Assembly (NCBI GenBank): GCA_944322255.1 | Contig: CALUOK010000002.1 | Coordinates: forward strand, 1-64,000 | Length of the DNA stretch: 64,000 nucleotides | Direction of reading: 5' to 3' | DNA from: Candidatus Methanomethylophilaceae archaeon | GTDB taxonomy: Archaea; Thermoplasmatota; Thermoplasmata; Methanomassiliicoccales; Methanomethylophilaceae | Shown: in pieces, positions 19,245 to 27,362 of the stretch | Layout: the number at the start of each line of letters is the position of its first letter | Position numbering within the stretch: position 1 is the stretch's first letter | Notes under the pieces: model-generated | What the model saw: only the letters and a program-made list of their open reading frames with translations | Database searches by the model: none | Told to the model about the DNA's origin: nothing | Program-made: the position numbers and the translations under genes

Positions 19245-19317
19245 GGGCCCGTGGGGTAGCTTGGTATCCTTGTGGCTTCGGGAGCCATTGACTCCGGTTC
19301 AAATCCGGGCGGGCCCA
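19245..19317 (+). tRNA. tRNA-Pro (anticodon CGG)
   Basis: 73 nt folding as a full cloverleaf: acceptor stem GGGCCCG/CGGGCCC, D-arm with GGTAGCTTGGTATCC, anticodon loop TTCGGGA with CGG at positions 34-36, T-arm TCCGG-TTCAAAT-CCGGG, discriminator A. CCA is not encoded and no intron is seen. A TATA-like TTTATTA lies about 30 bases upstream. It reads CCG codons. The flanks are patchy accessory DNA. Confidence 0.92.
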
Positions 19318-19564
19318 CTCATCCCCATCCAGCAGTCTGCATCGTCCTGCTTATGTTCTCATCGATGTACCGATTTGTGCACCCTTCCCGAATCCTTCGG
19401 ACCCACTCGTCTGGATGGATGCAATCGGCTTATCCGCGAACCACTCCCGCATCCGCTTGCCTGTGCAACACTTGCCCACTCATGACCCTGGAGGGAAACG
19501 ACCCATACCGGTCATCATGGTACTGCTTGAACCGTTTATATCGCGTAAAGGCCATCCTGAGAAC
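19318..19564. other. Non-coding gap between tRNA-Pro and the nucleotidyltransferase
   Basis: No gene seen. A TATA box (GTTTATAT, about 19534-19541) near the end drives the next gene. Confidence 0.5.
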
Positions 19565-19870
19565 ATGGGCGATGTGAGGGAGCACACGTTCGAGGAGCTC
19601 TGCCGGATAGTCGGAGCCATAGCCACGGCCTACGGCATGAGACGTGTGTACCTCTTCGGCTCCAGAGCCCGCGGCGACAACACCGCGGACAGCGACTACG
19701 ACTTCTTCGTCGTCCCCGATGACGACTGCGGGATGTTCAGGCTCGCCGGATTCTTCGGCAAGCTGCAGGAGGCCCTCGGCGACGTGGATGTGGTTTGCTA
19801 TGACTCCGCTGAGGGGGAGGACTTCACGGAGAGGATCTCAGAGGATCTGAGATTGGTCTACGAGGCCTGA
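19565..19870 (+). CDS. MNT-type nucleotidyltransferase domain protein
   Basis: 101 aa. Contains YLFGSRARGDNTADSDYDFF, the G-S-x10-D-x-D signature of minimal nucleotidyltransferases (MntA/MNT), and a third carboxylate in DVDVVCYD. Such proteins can AMPylate a HEPN toxin partner. No HEPN gene follows; the next gene is a P-loop kinase. A TATA box 25 bases upstream fixes the start at 19565, excluding a longer N-terminus. Alone, it may be an orphan antitoxin or have another role. Confidence 0.75.
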   Translation: MGDVREHTFEELCRIVGAIATAYGMRRVYLFGSRARGDNTADSDYDFFVVPDDDCGMFRLAGFFGKLQEALGDVDVVCYDSAEGEDFTERISEDLRLVYEA

Positions 19871-20030
19871 TTCCGAACCCCGGAGATCATCATAGGACAC
19901 TCCGATGGTATGGCCAGGACATCCGACACTTCAACGCCTGCTTGGAGGAAGCACAGACGTCGATACGGTAGCGACAACCGACCGCACCGTTCATCTACCT
20001 GCTGGAACCTGCAGACCCCGAGGGCATGCG

Positions 20031-20537
20031 ATGAGGATAGCCATACTCGGCAACAGCGGAAGCGGAAAGTCCACCCTGGCGAAGAGGCTGGCCGACCGCT
20101 TCGGCGTGCCACTGCTCTACCTGGACACCGTCAACTTCGAGAGCGGATGGGTCGAGAGGGATGCCGAGGAGAAGGCCCGCGACGCCGCCCGGTTCATGGA
20201 GAACGAGGACTGGGTCATCGAGGGGAACTACCTCAAGCTACTCCTGGACGAGCGCCTGGACAGAGCTGACGCGATAATCATCCTGGACTACGGCCGCTGG
20301 GTCTGCCTCTCGGGTGCTCTCAGGCGCTGGCTCCGCTACAGGGGGACGGTGCGCGAGAGCATGTCCAACGGCTGCGTCGAGAGGCTGGACTTCGGATTCC
20401 TGAGATGGGTGACCTTCGGGCAGTTCTCAAACGGGAGGGCGGATATGCTCAGGGCCATCACGGACCGCTACCCGGGGAAGGCCCACCTGTTCCGCACCAG
20501 GAGGGAGCTGGAAGGCTTCCTGGAGTCCTTCCTTTGA
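20031..20537 (+). CDS. P-loop NTPase, FlaR/adenylate-kinase-like
   Basis: 168 aa. Walker A GNSGSGKSTLAKRLAD at residues ~8-22, then LYLDTVNFESGW and WVIEGNY, as in the small kinases often named 'topology modulation protein' (FlaR). The substrate is probably a small molecule or nucleotide; that is not shown. Start ATG 20031 is the only good one before the P-loop. Confidence 0.75.
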   Translation: MRIAILGNSGSGKSTLAKRLADRFGVPLLYLDTVNFESGWVERDAEEKARDAARFMENEDWVIEGNYLKLLLDERLDRADAIIILDYGRWVCLSGALRRWLRYRGTVRESMSNGCVERLDFGFLRWVTFGQFSNGRADMLRAITDRYPGKAHLFRTRRELEGFLESFL

Positions 20538-20652
20538 TCGTCCTCGCTGGGATCGCTCCCTGAACAGACGGCATCCGCGGACGTGGTCTACTGCCCTTGA
20601 ATTCGATTAATTTAAATTAATTTGTTTTAATTTAAATTATATTTGTTCGTAT
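20538..20652. repeat. AT-rich palindromic stretch
   Basis: The stretch around 20605-20641 is almost pure A/T with repeated TTAATTTAAATTAA-type palindromes that can fold on themselves. It borders the TnpB remnant and could be the end of a lost IS200/IS605 element. Confidence 0.35.
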
Positions 20653-20760
20653 TTGAATAGATCCGTTCCCATGCAATGTCGACGATTCGTGATGGCCCGA
20701 TGTCCGTTGTGCGGTCTCGGGACGGACCGCGACCGGAACGCGGCACGCGACATCTCGGGA
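20653..20760 (+). pseudogene. TnpB (IS200/IS605) C-terminal remnant
   Basis: The short segment CPLCGLGTDRDRNAARDI is the last zinc-knuckle and RuvC end motif (CxxCG..xDRDxNAAxxI) of TnpB/OrfB proteins. Nothing of the upstream RuvC or TAM-recognition regions remains. It happens to be in frame with the following gene, whose own promoter lies between them, so it is a scar, not a fused domain. Confidence 0.6.
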
Positions 20761-20895
20761 TCCTTCCCAGAATCGGCCCAGTTCCGGTGCCCCGAGGCTG
20801 TTCCCGCGGTATTTCGGCGCATAAACTCGGATATCCGCCGTAACACGCGAAATCCCATCGGTAACGCTCATATACCCTCGTTGAAATCAAGGGTC

Positions 20896-21906
20896 ATGGA
20901 TTTCGAACTGATGTTCTGCCCATACTGCGGCGGAGACATCGACTCCACCGACGAGTCGAGGTACCTCTGCCTCAGCTGCGGGAAGTACATCTACACCGAC
21001 CGCGAGAGCCTGCACCACTTCATCCGCCCGGGTGAGCTGGTGGACTCCTTCAAGGACGCCCTCGCGGCCCTGGATGACGACAACCTGTCCAAGGCGCAGA
21101 CCATCGCCGACGACATCCTCACCGCCTCGAACGAGACGGACTTCGACGCCTTCTTCCTCAGGGGAGCGGTCTACGCCCGCCAGGGGGAGGACGGCAAGGC
21201 CTTCAACGACTGGAAAAGCGGCCTGGAGCTCCTGACCGCCTACACCAACATCGACGCCTACATCTGCCTCATGTCCCGCTGCATATCCGAGATGATATAC
21301 GGGAAGGAGGAGGAGTTCGTCGACTTCCTGCCGGTGAAGTACATCGACAAGGTCTGCGACGAGATCCATCTCGACACCAACGAGTCCTGCAAGGCGTTCT
21401 TCTACTACAACGTCTACCTCGATTACAGGAAGATCCTGGGGAGGAAGGACAAGAACAGCGACGAGGGCTTCAACGAGGTCGTCCCCAAGCTCTTCAGGAG
21501 AGTGGTCGCCTACCACCGCAACCTCTGGTGCCTCACCCGCGTGATCGAGGAGTACCTGGCCTCCATCGGCTACGACCCCGAGACCTACGAGGACGACGAC
21601 CTGGAGGACGCCCACGTGTACGACCTCCTGGCGCAGTGCCTCAGAAAGTACACCAAGGACATGACCGTCGAGGAGATGCGCTCGGTCATGGAGAAGTGGG
21701 ACGACGACAGGCTCAAGGAGAACGAGGAGCGCCTGGCCGCCCTCATGCCCCACCGCACCGACGGCATCGTCGGCAAGCTCCTGTCCAGGAAGTCCGCGGA
21801 CTCCGAACCCGTCGACCTGGAGACCGGCGTCGAGAACTACGTCAGGCACCTGCTCCTGCTGGACGTCCCCGAGGGATGCTCAGAGGAACCCGAGGTGCTC
21901 GAGTAA
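20896..21906 (+). CDS. Zinc-ribbon and TPR-like helical protein
   Basis: 336 aa from ATG 20896, 21-27 bases after TATA-like CATATAC (20869-20875). N-terminal zinc ribbon (FCPYCGGDID ... YLCLSCGKYIYT), then acidic helices resembling tetratricopeptide repeats (DFDAFFLRGAVYARQGEDGKA). The last third (EEMRSVMEKWDDDRLKENEE) may be coiled. Probably a cytoplasmic binding protein; function unknown. Its 3' end overlaps mntP by 27 bp, tail to tail. Confidence 0.7.
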   Translation: MDFELMFCPYCGGDIDSTDESRYLCLSCGKYIYTDRESLHHFIRPGELVDSFKDALAALDDDNLSKAQTIADDILTASNETDFDAFFLRGAVYARQGEDGKAFNDWKSGLELLTAYTNIDAYICLMSRCISEMIYGKEEEFVDFLPVKYIDKVCDEIHLDTNESCKAFFYYNVYLDYRKILGRKDKNSDEGFNEVVPKLFRRVVAYHRNLWCLTRVIEEYLASIGYDPETYEDDDLEDAHVYDLLAQCLRKYTKDMTVEEMRSVMEKWDDDRLKENEERLAALMPHRTDGIVGKLLSRKSADSEPVDLETGVENYVRHLLLLDVPEGCSEEPEVLE

Positions 21907-22440
21907 GATCCTGAGTCCGATCACGATAAGGATCGCACCGCCGACCAGCTCGGCCTTCTTTCCGAACCTGTCACCGAACAGGCTCCCGATCTTCACTCCG
22001 AAGGCGGAGATGAGGAACGTGATCACACCGATGAGCACGGCGGACGTCATGATGTCGTCGCCTGTCATGGCCAGGGATATGCCCACGGCGAGCGCGTCGA
22101 TGCTCGTGGCGATCGCCAGCACCAGCATGGTCCTGAACCCCGTGTCGGCGTCGACGCCCTCCTCCTCGTCGGAGAGGGCCTCGCGGATCATGTTGACCCC
22201 TATCACCGCCAGCAGGAAGAACGCGATCCAGTGGTCGTAGGCGGCGATGTAGTCGTAGAACGCCGCTCCCAGATAGTACCCGATGACGGGCATCAGGGCC
22301 TGGAAGAAACCGAACCACACCCCGACTATCAGGATGGACCTGATTCCGGGCCTCTTCATGGCCAGGCCCTTGCATATGGCCACCGCGAAGGCGTCCATCG
22401 CCAGGCCCACGGCGACCAGTACGAGGCTCAGCATGTCCAT
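21880..22440 (-). CDS. mntP: Putative manganese efflux pump MntP
   Basis: 186 aa with six membrane helices. DUF204/MntP features include LAMDAFAVAICKGLAM and IATSIDALAVGISLAM, two internal repeats each with membrane-embedded Asp. It exports Mn2+ when in excess. A TATA box (plus-strand 22461-22470) lies 21-30 bases before ATG 22440, inside the 3' end of the upstream gene. No Mn riboswitch is visible. Confidence 0.9.
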   Translation of the reverse strand: MDMLSLVLVAVGLAMDAFAVAICKGLAMKRPGIRSILIVGVWFGFFQALMPVIGYYLGAAFYDYIAAYDHWIAFFLLAVIGVNMIREALSDEEEGVDADTGFRTMLVLAIATSIDALAVGISLAMTGDDIMTSAVLIGVITFLISAFGVKIGSLFGDRFGKKAELVGGAILIVIGLRILLEHLGFL

Positions 22441-22459
22441 GCCGGAGGAATCCTGGTCC

Positions 22460-23386
22460 TCATATATAATCAGAAATGCGGGACGCGTCCCTGCCCTGCA
22501 GGTCCACCACCGTGTCCCTGGGCATGACCGCGCCCCACAGGAGCTCGGTGTCGTCGGAGTAGAGCCTGCGCCTGGACGGATCGGCGTCCCTGTGGCCGGC
22601 GTAGCAGTAGACGCAGCCGTGGCCGCAGGTGTCGTACTCCCCGATGTCGATGCTCTTCACGCAGGTGCACCCCTCCCTCAGCGGGGAGGACTGCGTCTCG
22701 TAGGGGATGTCCAGCGACCTCATGGCCCCGGTGTCGAAGCAGGCCCTGCGCTCGATGCCGAATGCCGAGAGGTCCCTGTCCCCGCAGCAGCAGCTCAGGG
22801 TGATGCCGTGGTCGCGGGCGATCCCGGATGCCATCCTGGCGAAGGCGTCCTGCTCCGCCGGCGACACCCTGCGGATGGTCCCGGACTCCTCCAGCCTGAT
22901 CAGCTTGCCGTAGACGTCCACGAAGCTGAACACGCAGCGGTCGGTCCACCTGGAGGCCTCCCTGCACATCATCTCGAACTTCCTGCGGTGGTACTCCAGC
23001 GATATCCCCCGGTTCAGGATCACCGGGTCGTATCTCCACACCATCCTGTCCCTGCCGATCCTGCCGGCGATCTCCTCGCAGGCGTCGCTTATGTCGGCCT
23101 TGAACGGGACCCCTGGCTCGATGTCCCTGCCGTACGGGGTCAACGTGATGTGGAACAGGGTCATGTGGCCCATCCCGGCGATCTCCCCGAGGTGCGGGAC
23201 CATGGGCCTGGGGTCCTTGCTCATGAAGATGATGCAGTCAACGTTGCGCCTGGTCAGGTCTATGCGGTGGACCGTGGTCCTGGACACAGGGTTGCGAACC
23301 AGCACGTACCCCGCCCTGAGGCGGTTCATCATCCACTCCGAATGGAACGCGGGGATGTCGGTGCGGCGGCTGGCGCAGATTATCAT
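22460..23386 (-). CDS. DUF1848 protein (radical-SAM/SplB-related)
   Basis: 308 aa. Starts IICASRRTDIPAFHSEWM, the DUF1848 opening, and near the C-terminus has YDTCGHGCVYCYA, a Cys-rich motif probably binding an iron-sulfur cluster, plus VWRYDPVILN. Related to spore-photoproduct-lyase-type proteins, but lacks the usual radical-SAM CxxxCxxC near the front. I chose ATG 23386 by family start; ATG 23449 would add a non-conserved leader. It sits among DNA-repair genes, which may hint at its role. Confidence 0.75.
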   Translation of the reverse strand: MIICASRRTDIPAFHSEWMMNRLRAGYVLVRNPVSRTTVHRIDLTRRNVDCIIFMSKDPRPMVPHLGEIAGMGHMTLFHITLTPYGRDIEPGVPFKADISDACEEIAGRIGRDRMVWRYDPVILNRGISLEYHRRKFEMMCREASRWTDRCVFSFVDVYGKLIRLEESGTIRRVSPAEQDAFARMASGIARDHGITLSCCCGDRDLSAFGIERRACFDTGAMRSLDIPYETQSSPLREGCTCVKSIDIGEYDTCGHGCVYCYAGHRDADPSRRRLYSDDTELLWGAVMPRDTVVDLQGRDASRISDYI

Positions 23387-23496
23387 CCCGTCTCCGCATG
23401 ACGTCCTCGTAGTCAAACCCGACGAACGGTTGGACGTATAATCCATCATAAATTCCCTGGAAAAGCACTTTACATCCGAGGACCATACGAGCCCCC

Positions 23497-23970
23497 ATGC
23501 CTGGACCGTGCATCCTCTCGTGCATCACCCTGATCGGCACAGTGAACATCGCCGAGGACGGTGACGGCAACATCATGGGAGTCTACCTCCCCAACAGCAA
23601 CCTCCCCTGCATGGAGGACGGGGAGACCGACGTGCTCCTGGAGGCGGCGGCCCAGCTGAACGAGTACTTCTCGGGCAAGAGGCGCGAGTTCGACCTCCCC
23701 CTTTCCTACGGCGGGACGGAGTTCCGGACCTCGGTCCTCGACGCCCTCAGGGAGATCCCCTACGGGGAGACACGCACCTACGGGGAGATCGCGGAGTCCA
23801 TCGGATCGCCCAGGGCGTACCGCGCCGTGGGCACCGCCTGCGCGGAGAACCCCCTGCCCATCGTCATCCCCTGCCACAGGGTGGTCCCCTCCTCCGGAGG
23901 GATAGGGAGCTACGCCGGCGGGTCGTCCATGAAGAGGCGCCTCCTCGACTTCGAGAGGGAGAACGCTTGA
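23497..23970 (+). CDS. ogt: Methylated-DNA--protein-cysteine methyltransferase
   Basis: 157 aa. Active-site motif IVIPCHRVVPSSG with the acceptor Cys, preceded by the helix-turn-helix segment YGETRTYGEIAESIGSPRAYRAVG that binds DNA and flips the base. It removes O6-alkyl groups from guanine in a suicidal reaction. TATA-like CTTTACAT lies ~27 bases upstream. Overlaps the following alkylation-repair gene by 4 bp, a dedicated two-gene repair operon. Confidence 0.93.
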   Translation: MPGPCILSCITLIGTVNIAEDGDGNIMGVYLPNSNLPCMEDGETDVLLEAAAQLNEYFSGKRREFDLPLSYGGTEFRTSVLDALREIPYGETRTYGEIAESIGSPRAYRAVGTACAENPLPIVIPCHRVVPSSGGIGSYAGGSSMKRRLLDFERENA

Positions 23971-24653
23971 CCGTCGACTTCCGCAGGATGCTCAGGGACG
24001 CCGCCGAACCGGAGCTGGCCGCCTTCAACTCCAAGCTCACCCCTGGCAAGGAGGGGATCATCGGGGTCAGGGTCCCGGTCATCAGAGACATAGCCAGGAA
24101 GGTCGTCCGCGACGGTTGGGAGCAGATCCTCGACGGGGAGCCGGAGAGCTTCGAGGAGGAGATGCTAAGGGGCGTTGTGATCGCCACCGCGCCTGTGACC
24201 GTGGCCGAGAAGATCTCACTGACCGAGGGTTTCCTGGACTACGTGGACAACTGGGCCACATGCGACATATTCTGCAACTCGTGGAAGTTCGGGAAAGGGG
24301 ATTCGGAGGCCGTCTGGGACTACTTCTCGGGCCTGATCGATTCCGGCGAGGAGTACAGGATGAGGGTGTCCGTCATAGCCAGGATGTCGCACTTCGATGA
24401 TGAGGGACACTCCCGCATGCTGCTCGAGGACCTGGCGGCCCACGACAACCCCGGGTACTACTACCGCATGGGGGCCGCATGGGCGGTCTCCGTGGTGTAC
24501 GTGCACCATCCGGACATGGTGGAGGAGCTGCTCCGCTCCGGAAGGCTTGAGGTCTGGACCCACAACAAGTCGATTCAGAAGATCCGCGAGTCCAGACGCG
24601 TATCGAAAGAGGACAAGGAGAGACTGAACGCCCTCAGGCGCACATCTCCCTGA
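23967..24653 (+). CDS. DNA alkylation repair protein (AlkD-like)
   Basis: 228 aa, all-helical with HEAT-like repeats. GIIGVRVPVIRDIARKV near the start and DNWATCDIFCNSWK in the middle (Trp and Asp of the base-excision site) match AlkD-type glycosylases, which remove 3- and 7-alkylpurines. TTG start 23967 overlaps the ogt stop (TTGA), so the two are co-translated. Ends 20 bp inside the convergent gene. Confidence 0.85.
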   Translation: MTVDFRRMLRDAAEPELAAFNSKLTPGKEGIIGVRVPVIRDIARKVVRDGWEQILDGEPESFEEEMLRGVVIATAPVTVAEKISLTEGFLDYVDNWATCDIFCNSWKFGKGDSEAVWDYFSGLIDSGEEYRMRVSVIARMSHFDDEGHSRMLLEDLAAHDNPGYYYRMGAAWAVSVVYVHHPDMVEELLRSGRLEVWTHNKSIQKIRESRRVSKEDKERLNALRRTSP

Positions 24654-25194
24654 CGATCCTCTCGATCTCGTCGGCGTTGGCGTCTCCGACCCTGGCGCCC
24701 TTCCTCTCCAGGAAGGTCCATCCGCGCCTCTCGCACTCCTCTCTGAACTCGGGGCTGGTGACCGCGATGAGCTTGCCGTCGTCGATCTCGTCGGCCTCCA
24801 GGAACATGGAAAACATGTCCTTGGGGACACACAGGATGACCTTGTCGAAGGGCTTCATCATGAAGGACGTCTGGGAAACGAAGTTCCTGTCCAGGTCGGC
24901 CTGGATGTACTCCTCCCTGTTGGACATGACGTTCGGGTACTCCATGATCTGGTAGTTGCCCGGGACGAACCCGTACTTGGTGGTGATCACCCCGAACGAC
25001 ACGTCGCAGAGCTTCTCCCCCCTGTCGTTCTCGGCGGTGTCCAGGCGCTTCACCAGGTTCTTGACCTCGGTGACCCTGCCTCCGAAGATGTTGAACGCCG
25101 TGTCGATGCGGTTCTTCGTGAGGAAGACCGTGGAGTCGTTGGTCACGATGAGGATCCTCTTCATCAGCTTGGTCTCGGTGTAGATCTTGGTCAT
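24634..25194 (-). CDS. Uncharacterised protein of the hypA-hypD operon
   Basis: 186 aa, starting one base after the hypD stop (TGA-C-ATG). Sequence begins KRILIVTNDSTVFLTKNRID and has mixed alpha/beta character (FDKVILCVPKDMF, GKLIAVTSPEFREECERRGW), possibly a Rossmann-like fold. Only two Cys, no metal motif. Third gene after hypA and hypD, so it may aid hydrogenase maturation; this is guilt by association. I do not recognise the family. Confidence 0.6.
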   Translation of the reverse strand: MTKIYTETKLMKRILIVTNDSTVFLTKNRIDTAFNIFGGRVTEVKNLVKRLDTAENDRGEKLCDVSFGVITTKYGFVPGNYQIMEYPNVMSNREEYIQADLDRNFVSQTSFMMKPFDKVILCVPKDMFSMFLEADEIDDGKLIAVTSPEFREECERRGWTFLERKGARVGDANADEIERIVREMCA

Positions 25195-25195
25195 G

Positions 25196-26281
25196 TCAGT
25201 ACCTCTTGGGTCCGAGCCTGTAGGCGATGCTGCAGTTGCCCTCGGCGGAGACCATGCAGGGCCCCATGGGGTTCATGGGCTTGCAGACCTTCCCGAACAT
25301 GGGGCACTCCTCCGATCTGATCAGTCCCCTCAGGACGTCTCCGCACCTGCATCCCCTGGCCTCCACATCCACCTCGGGCGTGAGCTTCAGGATGTCCTCG
25401 TGGACCTTGGTGGCGTCGTGGTCCTGGAACTCGGGCTTCAGGGCCAGGGCGCTCTTCGGGATCACCGGGAACCCTCTCCAGGCGCGGTCCACCGGCTCGA
25501 AGGTGTCCCACATCAGGTCCAGCGCGGTGGGGTTGCCCTCCGGCCTGACCAGCCTGGTGTACTCGTTCTCCACCTCATGCCTGCCCTCCTTGAGCTGCTT
25601 GCAGAGCATGTAGCAGGACATCAGGATGTCCAGGGGCTCGAACCCGGCGATGACCTGCGGGACGTGGTGCGCCTCGGAGACCGGCTCGAACATCTTCGTG
25701 CCGGTGATGACGGCCACATGGCCGGGCATGATGAACCCGTCGATCCTGTTCTCCCCCAGGTCGAAGAGGGCCTGGATGATGGGAGGGCAGATCCTGTGGC
25801 AGCTGTAGACGCTGAAGTTCTCGGGGCAGTCGTCCTTGTGGAGCGGGACGGCGGTGGACGGGGCGGTGGTCTCGAACCCCACGCCCACGAAGACCAGCGG
25901 CTTGTCCGGCTGGTCCCTGGCCATCTGGACGGCGTCGTCGATGGAGTAGACGATCCTGACGTCGGCGCCGTCGGCCTTGGCGTCGAAGAGGGAGCCTGCG
26001 GTGGTGGGGACCCTCATCATGTCGCCGAACGCCGTCACGGTCACGCCGTTCCTGGCCAGGGTGATCGCCTCCGCGACCTCCCTGCTGGTGGTGACGCACA
26101 CGGGGCATCCGGGACCCTGGGCGATGTGGACGCCGACGTCCTCGAGCATCTCCTCGAGCCCGAAGCGCACGATCGTGTCCTGGTGGGTTCCGCAGATGTG
26201 CATGAGTCTGACATCCACGTTCATCTCCCCGATGCGCTCTAGGATCTTCTTCGCCGTCTGCTCGTCCCTGTACTTGAACAT
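25196..26281 (-). CDS. hypD: Hydrogenase maturation protein HypD
   Basis: 361 aa, standard length. Shows the HypD signatures LMHICGTHQDTI, GPGCPVCVT, GFETTAPSTA and the C-terminal Cys set that holds a [4Fe-4S] cluster (RGCRCGDV ... CPMFGKVC). With HypC it assembles the Fe(CN)2CO group of NiFe hydrogenases. Start overlaps the hypA stop by one base (TGATG). Confidence 0.96.
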   Translation of the reverse strand: MFKYRDEQTAKKILERIGEMNVDVRLMHICGTHQDTIVRFGLEEMLEDVGVHIAQGPGCPVCVTTSREVAEAITLARNGVTVTAFGDMMRVPTTAGSLFDAKADGADVRIVYSIDDAVQMARDQPDKPLVFVGVGFETTAPSTAVPLHKDDCPENFSVYSCHRICPPIIQALFDLGENRIDGFIMPGHVAVITGTKMFEPVSEAHHVPQVIAGFEPLDILMSCYMLCKQLKEGRHEVENEYTRLVRPEGNPTALDLMWDTFEPVDRAWRGFPVIPKSALALKPEFQDHDATKVHEDILKLTPEVDVEARGCRCGDVLRGLIRSEECPMFGKVCKPMNPMGPCMVSAEGNCSIAYRLGPKRY

Positions 26282-26661
26282 CAGTCCGCCTCCTCAATAT
26301 CCATGCACTTCACCGTGCATGACTGGCCCTTCGTGACCGTGACCTTGCCGCCGCATTCGGGGCACGCGAGGATTGGTATCGAATGGGTGTCGAAATCCGG
26401 GTCGGTCAGGACCTTGGCGGGTCCCTTGTACCCGCAGTCCCAGCACTCCAGCTCGATGGGCTCGTGCTCCACTATGAACTGGGAGCCCTCGAGGATTGTG
26501 CCCTGTGTGACGATCTCGTAGGCGAAGCTCATCTGCTCCTCGCCCAGGTTGGTCAGATCGCCGATTATCACGGTGACGCTGTTCACCCTGATGACGTTGT
26601 ACTTCTGGAGCTCAGCGATCACAGCATCGACTAGGCTCGTCACGACCGACACTTCATGCAT
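26281..26661 (-). CDS. hypA: Hydrogenase nickel-insertion protein HypA
   Basis: 126 aa. Begins MHEVSVV, where His2 is the nickel ligand, and has a zinc site formed by CWDCGY and CPECGG. It delivers nickel to hydrogenase large subunits. TATA-like CTTAAACC lies about 20-30 bases upstream, making it the first gene of hypA-hypD-unknown. hypB, hypC and hypE are not in this window. Confidence 0.95.
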   Translation of the reverse strand: MHEVSVVTSLVDAVIAELQKYNVIRVNSVTVIIGDLTNLGEEQMSFAYEIVTQGTILEGSQFIVEHEPIELECWDCGYKGPAKVLTDPDFDTHSIPILACPECGGKVTVTKGQSCTVKCMDIEEAD

Positions 26662-26699
26662 CGGAGGGGAATCCGCGGTCTGGTTTAAGCCGATTCTCT

Positions 26700-27362
26700 T
26701 TAACGGAGGTTGTCAGCATAGAATTTGCAGAACTGTGACACGCGGCACCTGTCGCAGTGGGGGCGGTTGGGCTGGCAGACCACCTGCCCGTGCCTCACCA
26801 GGTACCTGTTGATGTCGGACCATCTCTCGCGCGGGGTGATGTCCATGAGGGCGAACTCCGTCTCCTCCGGGGTCTTCGTGTCCACCAGCCCCATGAGGTT
26901 GGATATCCTGTGGACATGGGTGTCCACGCAGACCGACGGGATGTCCATGGCGTAGGACCTGACACAGGCGGCAGTCTTCCTGCCCACCATGGGCAGCTTC
27001 AGCAGCTCCTCGGTGTCCCGCGGGACCTCGCCGCCGTACTCGTCCCTGAGCATCCTGCAGCAGTCCACGATGGCCTTCCCCTTCTGCTTGGGGAACCCGG
27101 CCGGACGCACCAGCTCGGCGACCTCGTCCGGGTCGGCATCCGCGATGGCGTCCACCGAGTCGAACCTGTGGAAGAGGTTGTCCGACGCCCTGCGGGTGTT
27201 GTCGTCCCTGGTCCTCTGGGACAGGATCGTGGCTATCAGCACGTGGAACGGGTCGCAGGGCCACTCCGGGTTGAGTCCCTCGGAGTTCCTCCCCGGGTAC
27301 ACCCCCTGGTCGTAGTCCTCGGCCAGTATGTTCAGGATCTGGCATATCTGCTCTGAAGCCAT
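26700..27362 (-). CDS. nth: Endonuclease III (DNA glycosylase/AP lyase)
   Basis: 220 aa. Helix-hairpin-helix LPMVGRKTAACV with the catalytic Lys, catalytic Asp in CVDTHVHRISN, and a C-terminal [4Fe-4S] loop with spacing C-x6-C-x2-C-x5-C (CQPNRPHCDRCRVSQFC). Removes oxidised pyrimidines. It overlaps the end of folC by 31 bp and is co-transcribed with it. Confidence 0.94.
   Translation of the reverse strand: MASEQICQILNILAEDYDQGVYPGRNSEGLNPEWPCDPFHVLIATILSQRTRDDNTRRASDNLFHRFDSVDAIADADPDEVAELVRPAGFPKQKGKAIVDCCRMLRDEYGGEVPRDTEELLKLPMVGRKTAACVRSYAMDIPSVCVDTHVHRISNLMGLVDTKTPEETEFALMDITPRERWSDINRYLVRHGQVVCQPNRPHCDRCRVSQFCKFYADNLR

Noticed and set aside
19415-19564. Longer start for the nucleotidyltransferase
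   Set aside because: It would translate through a TATA box 25 bases before ATG 19565 and adds no conserved sequence.
19565-20537. MNT-HEPN toxin pair
   Set aside because: The following gene is a P-loop kinase without the HEPN Rx4-6H motif.
20653-20895. N-terminal extension of the zinc-ribbon/TPR-like protein
   Set aside because: The extension is a TnpB remnant, and a TATA box sits just before ATG 20896.
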